A stretch of DNA of 61,504 bases from a virus. Positions within the stretch are counted from its first letter, which is position 1. Each line of letters opens with the position of its first letter. Positions 23,905 to 31,473 of this stretch are shown here, piece by piece. The notes under the pieces were generated by a model that was given only the letters and a program-made list of their open reading frames with translations, had not been told where the DNA came from and did not search any database. The position numbers and the translations under genes are program-made. Where the stretch lies: positions 1-61,504 of the IMG/VR virus record IMGVR_UViG_3300022074_000039; one strand, given 5' to 3'.

Positions 23905-24270
23905 ATGAAAACTCTTGCCATTGTATTATTTGCGCTATTATCGGCAACTGCTTTTGTGGCTGTTGTAACGGCTGAGGAAACGGAAGTCTGTCAGTCAGGA
24001 ATTTGTGTTGTTGAATTCAATGCTGCTTTCAACGCACAGAATAGCGTAGATTGGATTGATAAACTTAGCGACTGCGAAGTGGCTAGGGTTGATATCCTTG
24101 AGCGCCCCGATATGCAAAAGGATCACAATATAGTTGTGGTTCCTACGATCATTGTTTTTAATGAAGGCGAAGAAGAAAAGCGCTTTCAGGCTAACATTAT
24201 GATGACCGTTGACGCAACAAAAAAAGATGTGCAGGGTGTGATAGATGAAATTATAATGAGCTCTTTCTAA
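23905..24270 (+). CDS. Secreted thioredoxin-fold-like protein
   Basis: A 121-residue protein with an N-terminal signal/anchor (MKTLAIVLFALLSATAFVAV) and a mature part that fits a thioredoxin core: VVEFNAAFNAQNSVDWIDK, then the VVVPTIIVFNEGEEEKRF segment with the cis-Pro. The redox CXXC is absent; Cys residues are at CQSGIC (C-x4-C) and later DC. It likely lacks classic disulphide reductase activity. Located between envelope genes and small basic proteins. Confidence 0.65.
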   Translation: MKTLAIVLFALLSATAFVAVVTAEETEVCQSGICVVEFNAAFNAQNSVDWIDKLSDCEVARVDILERPDMQKDHNIVVVPTIIVFNEGEEEKRFQANIMMTVDATKKDVQGVIDEIIMSSF

Positions 24271-24464
24271 TGAAAACTTTGAAATACAAAAAGGGTGGTA
24301 AGTTCAGCATCACCAACAAGAAGATGTCAATCGATCCCCCTAAGGGCTATCACTGGATGGAAGAAGGAGGTAGATACTATCTGATGAAAGGAGACTACGC
24401 TCCACACCCTGGAGCTGTAGAGAAGGCTACTTTTAAAATGGCGGACCACCCAAAGAAGAAATAA
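24270..24464 (+). CDS. Conserved small phage protein (64 aa)
   Basis: MKTLKYKKGGKFSITNKKMS, then PPKGYHWMEEGGRYYLMKGD and PHPGAVEKATFKMADHPKKK. The PPKGYHWM...G..Y.LM...Y.PHPGA pattern is a familiar phage miniprotein of unknown function. Start overlaps the previous stop by one base (TAATG). The KKGGKFS start resembles those of the 24727 and 4737 proteins. Confidence 0.7.
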   Translation: MKTLKYKKGGKFSITNKKMSIDPPKGYHWMEEGGRYYLMKGDYAPHPGAVEKATFKMADHPKKK

Positions 24465-24730
24465 TGGCAAAGAACGCAGCACAACAGGCAGCTATTGCTA
24501 TCTCTAAAAAAGAAAGAGGCGAAGCGCCCAAAGCCAAAAAGGGCATGAAGTTCAACCCGAAGTATACTCGTGGCAGTTCAGACGTGTCCAGAAGAAAGAA
24601 GCTTATGGCACAGATCTCTGCTATTTACAAAAAACACAGAGGCACAAAACAAAAAAGAAAGAAGAAAGGATTTCCACCAGCCGTTGCCGCTCGACTGAAG
24701 AGGCTCATGGCACAAAGAGATAAGATATGA
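24464..24730 (+). CDS. Small basic phage protein (88 aa)
   Basis: Starts MAKNAAQQAAIAISKKERGE, with KAKKGMKFNPKYTRGSS and strong Lys/Arg tracts (GTKQKRKKKGFPPAVAARLK). Highly basic, probably nucleic-acid binding or virion-associated; overlapping neighbours on both sides (ATGG, ATGA). Function not known. Confidence 0.65.
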   Translation: MAKNAAQQAAIAISKKERGEAPKAKKGMKFNPKYTRGSSDVSRRKKLMAQISAIYKKHRGTKQKRKKKGFPPAVAARLKRLMAQRDKI

Positions 24731-24936
24731 AAGTATTAAAGAAGGGCGGCATGTCAGGTTTGGATGCTGCTCAAAAACAAGTGTATCGTAGAGGGCTTGC
24801 GGCATACATGTCTTCTGGCAACCGACCAAAGGTTTCTCAACATGCTTGGGCTATGGCTAGAGTAAAGTCTGCTTTTGGCAAGAGGGAGGCGGCTAAGATC
24901 AGGGCTGGCAAGGGTAAAAAGAAGAAGAAAAAATAA
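24727..24936 (+). CDS. Small phage protein, QxxYxRGLAA...HAWAMARVKS type
   Basis: A 69-residue protein: KKGGMSGLDAAQKQVYRRGL, AAYMSSGNRPKVSQHAWAMA and a poly-Lys tail. The AxQ..YRRGLAA...SG.RP..S...WAMARV.S pattern is a common phage domain (DUF5824-like in my memory). Overlaps the previous gene by four bases. Function not established. Confidence 0.7.
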   Translation: MKVLKKGGMSGLDAAQKQVYRRGLAAYMSSGNRPKVSQHAWAMARVKSAFGKREAAKIRAGKGKKKKKK

Positions 24937-24940
24937 TGGT

Positions 24941-24948
24941 TATATTTG
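24941..24948 (+). promoter_or_regulatory. Late-type -7 box TATATTTG (capsid operon)
   Basis: TATATTTG four bases after the previous stop and 20 bases before the ATG at 24969; the box at 30565 has the same 20-base gap. It starts the operon that runs through scaffold and major capsid genes. Confidence 0.6.
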
Positions 24949-24968
24949 CATTTATATAAAGAATAATT

Positions 24969-25370
24969 ATGGCTACAACCACTGCAACAATTACACTTTC
25001 GAGTAGTGACCTTACTGGTGACGCTCTTGCGCTGTCTACTACAGCGACACTAACCAAAGCTGGAAACTCAACTGGTTTAACTCAGACTACTGGTATCGGT
25101 AGAAAAACCACATCTGCCACCTCTCAATACGTTTTGTTTGATGGGTCCAGCTATGGTAACGGAGCTCACAAAGTTTATTTAAAAAACACTAGCACTATTG
25201 CTGGGGAGTTTTTAACTATTGAAATTAATTCTGAGCAGATGGGTAAGCTTTATGCTGGTGACTGGGCTTTCTTCCCTTGGGAGGCAAACGCTGACACTAA
25301 CGACATTAAGATTGCGCCAAGTGTTTCTACAGCAATAACCTTGGAGTACGCTTTGTTTATTGACGAGTAA
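24969..25370 (+). CDS. Putative structural beta protein 1 (133 aa)
   Basis: Ala/Thr/Ser-rich strand protein, ITLSSSDLTGDALALSTTAT near the start and YLKNTSTIAGEFLTIEINSE in the middle. Related in pattern to the next gene and to 4315. Probably a capsid decoration or spike-like protein made with the capsid operon. Stop and next start overlap (TAATG). Confidence 0.6.
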   Translation: MATTTATITLSSSDLTGDALALSTTATLTKAGNSTGLTQTTGIGRKTTSATSQYVLFDGSSYGNGAHKVYLKNTSTIAGEFLTIEINSEQMGKLYAGDWAFFPWEANADTNDIKIAPSVSTAITLEYALFIDE

Positions 25371-25789
25371 TGGCAACAGTACGCGCTTCACTCAGCCTGA
25401 ATAGTGCTGACGTGCTTACAAGCGCGTTGGCCTTAACTACGGTGGCTAATCTTAACTGTGACTCTGGCGCTTTGATCAGAGCCAAAGTAAAAGCTACCGA
25501 TCACGATACTACTGCTCTCCGTATTTACGCTGCCAATCAGTGTAACGAAAGGGCTTACGTCTACTTAAAAAATCTTGATACTGAGCTTGAGCAATACGTT
25601 TACATATACAACGACTCTGAAGCTGATGCTCTTGTAGCCAAGATCGGAGGCGGTGAGTTTGCTTTTGTCCCCGTTGCAGTGGACAAAGCTTACGTAGTTT
25701 ATGCAACCAAGGTAGACACGATGGTCGAGTACGGTGTATTCGGTAACGACAACTCAACTGTTCCGTTCACTGGAGCTGGAATAGATTAA
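25370..25789 (+). CDS. Putative structural beta protein 2 (139 aa)
   Basis: MATVRASLSLNSADVLTSAL, then RAYVYLKN-like segment (ERAYVYLKNLDTELEQYVYI) and FAFVPVAVDKAYVVYATKVD. Same architecture as the upstream protein, likely a duplicate. Function inferred only from location. Confidence 0.6.
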   Translation: MATVRASLSLNSADVLTSALALTTVANLNCDSGALIRAKVKATDHDTTALRIYAANQCNERAYVYLKNLDTELEQYVYIYNDSEADALVAKIGGGEFAFVPVAVDKAYVVYATKVDTMVEYGVFGNDNSTVPFTGAGID

Positions 25790-25799
25790 TAGATAAGAC

Positions 25800-26522
25800 A
25801 TGGCACAAACGAAGGGTTTTTTAGAAAAGCTAGTTGGTCAAAGCATGGCTGCTCCTGGCACCTACAACAAAGCCACTGGCGGACAGGGCTACGCCGTTGG
25901 GATTACAAATGGTCAAAAATTTTTTGCTGGGTTGGGCTTTGATGGAAAAACCATTAATGTTGATGGTGCTGCCTCACACGGCTATGTGTACACGGACAAC
26001 GATGAAGATCTCGAAGTATTCGTAGACACAGCCGCTAAAATTGTTTACCCTACAGGAGAAACTGAAACTCTAATATCTATGGATGACGCTGAGATTATCA
26101 AAGGCTCATTGGTCTTAATCGAAGGTCACGTTGATAGCGATGGGCTTAGCAATGACGGGCTGTACAAAGTTAAGAGCTTTGATGCCAGTGCGTCTTCTTT
26201 TCACCTTGAAAACATCAACTTTGAAGGGTTTTTAGACGACATCAAGGATGGGGTGTCTGACGCAGACGACTCAGGATCTGTTTATGGAACAATGACGTTG
26301 CTTCCGTTTCCCCCTACGTTTAAAATAGTTCCGCTTGACGATGGAGGAATTGCTTCTATTCAGGCTAACAACTGGGCTGGAACAGACGATATTGTAGCAG
26401 ATATTCCAGCGGGAACAGAGCTTCTGGTTGAGGCATTCCAGGTTACTTCTGCTGGCAGCAATGCTTCTTGTATCTGTTACTTGCCCTGCTACCCCAGCCT
26501 CAAGTTCCATCCGCAGAAGTAG
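25800..26522 (+). CDS. Putative head-associated protein (240 aa)
   Basis: Opens MAQTKGFLEKLVGQSMAAPG and contains KSFDASASSFHLENINFEGF, a loose hint of a beta-rich structural protein ending in a Cys-Pro-containing tail (NASCICYLPCYPSLKFHPQK). It is in the capsid operon just before the scaffold. Not recognised as a known family. Confidence 0.55.
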   Translation: MAQTKGFLEKLVGQSMAAPGTYNKATGGQGYAVGITNGQKFFAGLGFDGKTINVDGAASHGYVYTDNDEDLEVFVDTAAKIVYPTGETETLISMDDAEIIKGSLVLIEGHVDSDGLSNDGLYKVKSFDASASSFHLENINFEGFLDDIKDGVSDADDSGSVYGTMTLLPFPPTFKIVPLDDGGIASIQANNWAGTDDIVADIPAGTELLVEAFQVTSAGSNASCICYLPCYPSLKFHPQK

Positions 26523-26552
26523 ACTTTACAAGACACAATTAAATAAACATAA

Positions 26553-27689
26553 ATGAATAATCAACCTGATCAAATCGCAGGAATGAAGGTCTTCAGTAAT
26601 CCTGAGGACCTTGCTGCATCTATGAATACCGCTTCAGAAACCACAACTGAGGCGCCTGTACAACAAGAAGAAGCTGCCCAAGAGCAGCCCGTAGAACAGC
26701 CTGTAGTCGAGCAACAGCCCCCACAAGAAGCTGCTCCAGTACAGCAAGAAGAAACAGTTCAGGCTCAACCACAAGCGGTTGAACCTACAACAAATACAGA
26801 ACCTGAGTATACAGAGCAAGACGTCGAGTCTGCTGTGTTTTCTTTCCTGAGTAATAAGCTTGGTAGAGACGTCACTTCACTCGATGATTTGTCTGTTACT
26901 CAACAAACAGAAGCAAAAGCTTTAGACGAAAGGATCGAGGCCATCGCAAAGTTCGTAGAGGAAACGGGCCGCGCACCAGAAGATTGGTTTAGGTTTCAGT
27001 CATTGAATCCAGAGGGTATGGATGATATGACGGCTATCCGTATTCAGGTAGCTAATGAGCACCCAAACTTGTCGTATGATGAGCTCAATCTATTAGTCAA
27101 CAGCAAGTACAAGTTGGACACAGACCTCTACACAGAGGACGAAGTAAAGCTTGCACAGCTTCAGTTAAAAATGGATGGTGACAAAGCCAGAAGCAGCATT
27201 GAGGGAATCAGAAGTAGCTATTCTGCCCCTGCGTCTCAGGACAGCTCCCCATCCGAACCAGAATCTTTGATTGACGATGCGTGGATCGCAGAGATGTCCA
27301 AAGAGGTTGACGCGCTTGACGGTTTAGAGTTTGACCTGGGCGACGAAAACACTCTTGAGTTTGGACTAGATGCCAACTACAAATCGCAATTGAAGGATCG
27401 CAATGCTCGTCTTGACGAGTTCTTTGACCCATATGTTCGGGATGACGGTAGCTGGGATCACGACAAGCTGTCGGCCCACATGGCAGTTATCGACAACATC
27501 GACAGGATTGTAAAGTCGGCTTACACCAGAGGATTAGGTGACGGCCAGCGGACTCTTGTTGATACAGCCGCTAACGTCTCTACTGAAAGTCCGCAACAGG
27601 TGGTTCAAAACCAACAAACCAATCCGTTGGCTGACCAGCTAAAAAATATTCTCGGCAGTCAGTCCAACAGACTAACTTTTAAAATCTAA
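26553..27689 (+). CDS. Scaffold-type prohead protein
   Basis: A 378-residue acidic protein directly upstream of the major capsid gene. The first ~95 residues are low-complexity Gln/Glu/Pro/Val (PVQQEEAAQEQPVEQP), followed by helical segments (SAVFSFLSNKLGRDVTSLDD, EAKALDERIEAIAKFVEETG) and a basic-free C-terminus ending in LADQLKNILGSQSNRLTFKI, which may bind the capsid. Composition, size and location fit a scaffolding protein that guides procapsid assembly and then leaves or is digested; no protease is seen nearby. Confidence 0.75.
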   Translation: MNNQPDQIAGMKVFSNPEDLAASMNTASETTTEAPVQQEEAAQEQPVEQPVVEQQPPQEAAPVQQEETVQAQPQAVEPTTNTEPEYTEQDVESAVFSFLSNKLGRDVTSLDDLSVTQQTEAKALDERIEAIAKFVEETGRAPEDWFRFQSLNPEGMDDMTAIRIQVANEHPNLSYDELNLLVNSKYKLDTDLYTEDEVKLAQLQLKMDGDKARSSIEGIRSSYSAPASQDSSPSEPESLIDDAWIAEMSKEVDALDGLEFDLGDENTLEFGLDANYKSQLKDRNARLDEFFDPYVRDDGSWDHDKLSAHMAVIDNIDRIVKSAYTRGLGDGQRTLVDTAANVSTESPQQVVQNQQTNPLADQLKNILGSQSNRLTFKI

Positions 27690-27695
27690 AAAATT

Positions 27696-29117
27696 ATGGC
27701 TACTACAGCTACTACAACCGTAGACCATACAGCATCTGGTGCTCAGTATAGACTGACACCTGAGAAGTATACTACGATTGATACATTGCTAGATCCTACA
27801 AAGGATTTTGTAATTCCTCAACTTGTTGAGACTTACGGTGATCAAGGTATCACTGGATTCATGAAAATGACTGGCGCGGTTATCGCTGGTGGAACTGCCG
27901 ATCAAGTTGATTGGTGGGAAATCGGTCGTCGTCACAGAACCATCCTTGGTACTTTGGACGCAACATCTGGTCAGTCTGATGTCTTTGTTCCTGATGGAAC
28001 TGCTGAAACTGCTGGAGCCAACGAGGATCCTGCTACTATTAAGCACTTGCAAAACAACGACATCATTATGAATGTCGCTAATGGCGCGCGCTACTTGGTT
28101 ACTGATGATCAAAGAACAGAAACCTCCACTTTGGATGGTGATGCTGTGACTGTTGTTCGCTTGGACGGTGCAGCCTTTTCTTCTGCTGACCCAGTAGTTA
28201 CAGGAACTTTTGCCGTCGTTGGTAACATGTACGCTCAGGGTTCTGATCAGCCTAACCGCTTTGTAACTCAAGACCTCAAGAGACGTCAGTCTCCGTTTGC
28301 GATTGTGAAGGGTCGTTACGAAGTCAACGGCTCACAAGCAACCAACATCGGATGGATTGACATCGGAGGCGGTGACTTCCGTTGGTTCATGTACGAAGAG
28401 GCTAATGCTCGTAAGCGCTTTGAAGATCAGCGTGAGTTGACTATGTTGTTTGGTGAAAAGCAGGCAGATACTTCTACTGCTGTAGCTAAAGACATCGCTG
28501 GTACTGAGGGTTACTTCTCTGCTTTGGAAAACAGAGGCATTCAGGTGAGCAACGCCAATGCTAACCCTCTCGATTCTTTCGCTGAGTTTGACGACATCAT
28601 CATCGAGCTCGACCGTCAAGGCGCTCCTGCTGAGTACGCTATGTACGTAAACAGAAAGCAAGACCTCGCTATCGACGACATGCTCGCATCTGGTATCGCA
28701 ACTAGCGTTACTGCTGGTCTCCCAGGTCAGTTCGGTGCATTCCAGAACTCTCCTGACATGGCTGTACAGCTTGGATTCAAGAGCTTCACTCGCGGTGGTT
28801 ACACTTTCCACAAGCACGACTGGAGATTGTTGAACGATCCTACTTTGGCTGGAGCTGGCGTAGCATTCCAAGGCGTTATGTGCCCTATGTCTCAAGTGGC
28901 TGACCCACGAACAGGATCTAAGGCTCCTGCTTTGGCGATGTACTACAAAGAGGCAAACGGATACTCTCGTGAAATGGAGCACTGGGTATCTGGTGGCGGT
29001 GTATTGGGTCACACCAACAACGGTGACGCAGGTACTGACCAGGCTGTATTCCACTACAGATCTGAAATTGCTATGTGTGTCCGCGCTGCTAATCAGCACG
29101 TACTCATCAAGGGATAA
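27696..29117 (+). CDS. Major capsid protein
   Basis: A 473-residue protein following the scaffold. Features in keeping with an HK97-fold major capsid protein: an N-terminal arm, LIPxx-type EKYTTIDTLLDPTKDFVIPQ, an E-loop-like stretch around IGRRHRTILGTLDATSGQSD, mid-domain FVTQDLKRRQSPFAIVKGRY, and C-terminal GGYTFHKHDWRLLNDPTLAG to MAMYYKEANGYSREMEHWVS. Codon usage looks the most uniform of all genes in the window, as expected for a very highly expressed product. A strong hairpin follows the stop. Confidence 0.82.
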   Translation: MATTATTTVDHTASGAQYRLTPEKYTTIDTLLDPTKDFVIPQLVETYGDQGITGFMKMTGAVIAGGTADQVDWWEIGRRHRTILGTLDATSGQSDVFVPDGTAETAGANEDPATIKHLQNNDIIMNVANGARYLVTDDQRTETSTLDGDAVTVVRLDGAAFSSADPVVTGTFAVVGNMYAQGSDQPNRFVTQDLKRRQSPFAIVKGRYEVNGSQATNIGWIDIGGGDFRWFMYEEANARKRFEDQRELTMLFGEKQADTSTAVAKDIAGTEGYFSALENRGIQVSNANANPLDSFAEFDDIIIELDRQGAPAEYAMYVNRKQDLAIDDMLASGIATSVTAGLPGQFGAFQNSPDMAVQLGFKSFTRGGYTFHKHDWRLLNDPTLAGAGVAFQGVMCPMSQVADPRTGSKAPALAMYYKEANGYSREMEHWVSGGGVLGHTNNGDAGTDQAVFHYRSEIAMCVRAANQHVLIKG

Positions 29118-29130
29118 TAATTTGAAGTGA

Positions 29131-29158
29131 GAGAGTGGACCCTTCGGGGTCTACTCTC
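29131..29158 (+). terminator. Strong hairpin after the capsid gene
   Basis: A 12-bp stem (GAGAGTGGACCC with GGGTCTACTCTC, one G:T) closed by a TTCG tetraloop, 14 bases after the capsid stop. There is no T-run after it, so it may act as a processing or mRNA-stabilising barrier rather than a simple terminator. Confidence 0.7.
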
Positions 29159-29181
29159 AATCTTCATAATAACAAACTATT

Positions 29182-29616
29182 ATGGCTATTAATAAATCAT
29201 ATCCAGGACCTCAGGTTGTTTCTAGGCGATTTATCGTTGATGATGGATTGACTGGAAGCGGAGACACTGCTATTTACGGCGTTACTCAGCCCGCAAACAG
29301 TGTTCTTGAAAAGGTTTTTGTCAGAGTTTTGGCGGCTCCTACGCTAACATCTGGAGACATTTCACTTGAGGTAGGCACTGAGTCAGATGATCCTGATGAC
29401 ATCATTAACGATACTACCGCCCTGAATAATGTTCTTGATGGTGCAGTTACGATTGCGGTTAATACTGTTAAGGACATGACTTCGGAACTGGAGTCGGGTG
29501 TTGCCACTACCTTGAGGACAGACGATACTCAAGTCAACTTTAGGCTGAGAACATCCACTGCTGTTAGTGTGGCGGGCAAGTTTGAAGTTTCTTTTGTCTT
29601 TAGAGTCTTCGAATAA
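29182..29616 (+). CDS. Putative capsid-associated protein (144 aa)
   Basis: A strand-rich acidic protein, ALLKVFVRV-type strands near residues 40-55 (VLEKVFVRVLAAPTLTSGDI) and an FRLRTSTAVSVAGKFEVSFV end. Follows the capsid gene hairpin; a decoration or auxiliary capsid protein by location. Next element is a terminator. Confidence 0.6.
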   Translation: MAINKSYPGPQVVSRRFIVDDGLTGSGDTAIYGVTQPANSVLEKVFVRVLAAPTLTSGDISLEVGTESDDPDDIINDTTALNNVLDGAVTIAVNTVKDMTSELESGVATTLRTDDTQVNFRLRTSTAVSVAGKFEVSFVFRVFE

Positions 29617-29627
29617 TCTATTATGAG

Positions 29628-29652
29628 AAAGGGGGCTTCGGCCCTACTTTTT
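29628..29652 (+). terminator. Rho-independent terminator with TTCG loop
   Basis: GGGGC-TTCG-GCCCT stem with an extended A-tract/T-tract lower part and T-rich tail (CTTTTTAC). Located between 29182 and 29691 genes. Confidence 0.65.
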
Positions 29653-29690
29653 ACTTTGTATGATTTGTTTTACTACATAAACTAAAAAAA

Positions 29691-30512
29691 ATGGCTGCAA
29701 AATATTTGTACTTTAATGCCGCTGCTGATGACGCTGTTACGCTTCCAGTAGAAGCATTACAATCAATGAACCACAACGGTGCTAACACCGTTGTGTTTGA
29801 ATTCCTTACCGACAAGGTAAACGGTAACGTATCAATTACGATTACTACCGCTACTGATAAGGAAAAAGAATTTATGGAGGACGTTTCAAATGCTATTGCT
29901 TTTGGAAAGGATCAGTTTCTTGTTATTGCAGATGACGAGGACGGAAAATATATTTCCACTAACGTAGGAACTTCAGGATCTGTAGTCGCTGCTATTGGCA
30001 GAGATGTAGGGCCAAAAAGAAAAGTTGAAGATGTGACTGGAGCAACTAATGCTTTGACTGCTGCTCAGTCTGGAACAATCTTTACAGTTAATGTTGCTTC
30101 TAACGCGGCAACTACTTTGACGCTTCCTGCAATTACTGCTATTAATATTGGCACGTACTACGAGTTCTTTATTGGAACAGAGAATACTGGAGGCATTGAC
30201 ATCTTGACTGCAAGCACTGACGACACAACTGGTGACGTTTTTGTGGGGGCTTTAGGCATTGGCATCAATGGTGCATGGGGTGCTGACACGGCGCAAGACG
30301 GAGGTGTTTTCTACTTAGTTGCTGGCGCTGACGACAACCAGATTAACTTGACGGGAACTGAAGCTAATGGCGCTGGAGAGGTAGGCTCTTACGTGCGTTG
30401 CGTTGCTGTAAAGCATGATGGCTCAGCTCACAGTCAATGGCAAGTAACTGGTTGGATTGGAACCGACGATCCTAACGGAACTGGAGCACAAGTCTTCTTA
30501 GACAGAGATTAA
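29691..30512 (+). CDS. Putative structural beta-rich protein (273 aa)
   Basis: Starts MAAKYLYFNAAADDAVTLPV; much Thr/Val/Ala/Gly with a GTYYEFFIGTENTGGIDILT segment and VGALGIGINGAWGADTAQDG, consistent with a trimeric or spike-like beta protein. Lies between two hairpin terminators in the capsid region, so it may be expressed at its own level. Role inferred only. Confidence 0.6.
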   Translation: MAAKYLYFNAAADDAVTLPVEALQSMNHNGANTVVFEFLTDKVNGNVSITITTATDKEKEFMEDVSNAIAFGKDQFLVIADDEDGKYISTNVGTSGSVVAAIGRDVGPKRKVEDVTGATNALTAAQSGTIFTVNVASNAATTLTLPAITAINIGTYYEFFIGTENTGGIDILTASTDDTTGDVFVGALGIGINGAWGADTAQDGGVFYLVAGADDNQINLTGTEANGAGEVGSYVRCVAVKHDGSAHSQWQVTGWIGTDDPNGTGAQVFLDRD

Positions 30513-30531
30513 TATCTTTATGTGTTATAAG

Positions 30532-30557
30532 AAAGGCTCCTTCGGGGGCCTTTTTTA
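30532..30557 (+). terminator. Rho-independent terminator
   Basis: AAAGGCTCC-TTCG-GGGGCCTTTTTT: nine paired positions and a T-run, in the gap after 30512. Ends the preceding transcript; a new promoter box follows eight bases later. Confidence 0.8.
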
Positions 30558-30564
30558 TTTTCAT

Positions 30565-30572
30565 TATATTTG
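30565..30572 (+). promoter_or_regulatory. Late-type -7 box TATATTTG after terminator
   Basis: TATATTTG 20 bases before the ATG at 30593, in the same place as the 24941 box relative to its gene. Terminator and promoter alternate repeatedly in this module. Confidence 0.6.
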
Positions 30573-30592
30573 CACTACTAATTCAATTTAAT

Positions 30593-31426
30593 ATGACTAC
30601 ACAAACTAAGAAGTCTCCTGGGAGACCTAAAAAAGCCCAGGCACCTGCACAGGCAGTAGCACCTGCTGCCCCTGCAAAGAGGAAAGCTCCAATCCGTAGA
30701 AAAGAAAAGGTTAACGAGCATAAAGAGTATCAGATTGTTCGCGGTGGAGGAATTGTGTATATGCTGCCGCAGAAGGGAGTTACCATATACGACAAAGAAA
30801 CGGACAGCGTAAGAGAGATTAGGTATTGCCCTAATGAACAGTCTATCTTTAGAGATGAGCAATCAGACAACGCACGTCGTGAATCTGTAGCCTTTCGTGA
30901 CGGTAGACTGTTTGTCCCAAAGGAAAAGCCTAACCTAAGAAAGTTTATAGAGGCTCATCCGCAAAACCAAGCAAATGGAGGGTCTGTCTTTAGGGAAGTG
31001 AACAAGAAGAAGGATGCTGAAAAGGAGCTCAATAAAGAGTTCTTGGTAAACGAAGCGGTCATGATGGTGCGCGACAAAAGCATTGAAGAGCTGCTACCTA
31101 TGGCCCTGTACTTCAAAGTAGGCATTAATCAGCCAACCACTGAAATCAGATTTAACTTACTGCGCATTGCAAAAAGCAAGCCCAGTGAGTTTATGGAGGC
31201 ATTTGATTCACCGCAGGTTCAATGTCGAGCGACTGTAACTCAGGCGGCAGACTATCAAATCATTAATGTAAAGTCTAATGGTGTATACTGGTTTGACGCC
31301 AACAGCCTAATTGTTTCGGTACCTGTAGGTCAAGATCCTTTAGATGTAATGGTTAGATTCTGTTTGACAGAAAAGGGCGCCTCCGTCTTGTCGTCCCTAG
31401 AGGAACGGCTTGAACGTCTAGCATAA
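30593..31426 (+). CDS. Hypothetical protein with KAP-rich N-terminus (277 aa)
   Basis: Residues ~1-40 are Lys/Ala/Pro-rich (RPKKAQAPAQAVAPAAPAKR), a basic disordered tail; the body has YQIVRGGGIVYMLPQKGVTI, VREIRYCPNEQSIFRDEQSD and an ending SVLSSLEERLERLA coiled-coil helix. It could be a head completion or DNA-ejection-related protein; no family recognised. Preceded and followed by terminators with their own promoter. Confidence 0.6.
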   Translation: MTTQTKKSPGRPKKAQAPAQAVAPAAPAKRKAPIRRKEKVNEHKEYQIVRGGGIVYMLPQKGVTIYDKETDSVREIRYCPNEQSIFRDEQSDNARRESVAFRDGRLFVPKEKPNLRKFIEAHPQNQANGGSVFREVNKKKDAEKELNKEFLVNEAVMMVRDKSIEELLPMALYFKVGINQPTTEIRFNLLRIAKSKPSEFMEAFDSPQVQCRATVTQAADYQIINVKSNGVYWFDANSLIVSVPVGQDPLDVMVRFCLTEKGASVLSSLEERLERLA

Positions 31427-31430
31427 AGAA

Positions 31431-31456
31431 AAGGCCACCGAAGGGTGGCTTTTTTG
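31431..31456 (+). terminator. Rho-independent terminator
   Basis: AAGGCCACC-GAAG-GGTGGCTTTTTT stem with GAAG tetraloop and T-run right after the 31426 stop. Confidence 0.82.
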
Positions 31457-31461
31457 TTTCG

Positions 31462-31469
31462 TATATTTG
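31462..31469 (+). promoter_or_regulatory. -7 box TATATTTG, 4 bases before ATG
   Basis: TATATTTG then TTTC then ATG (31474). Same 4-base spacing as 4303, 18972 and 32793, predicting a leaderless mRNA. Confidence 0.62.
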
Positions 31470-31473
31470 TTTC

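Noticed and set aside
28332-29099. Long minus-strand frame (255 codons) opposite the major capsid gene
   Set aside because: It mirrors a strongly codon-biased capsid gene and its peptide is Ser/Val/Cys-rich shadow sequence with no start context or neighbours.
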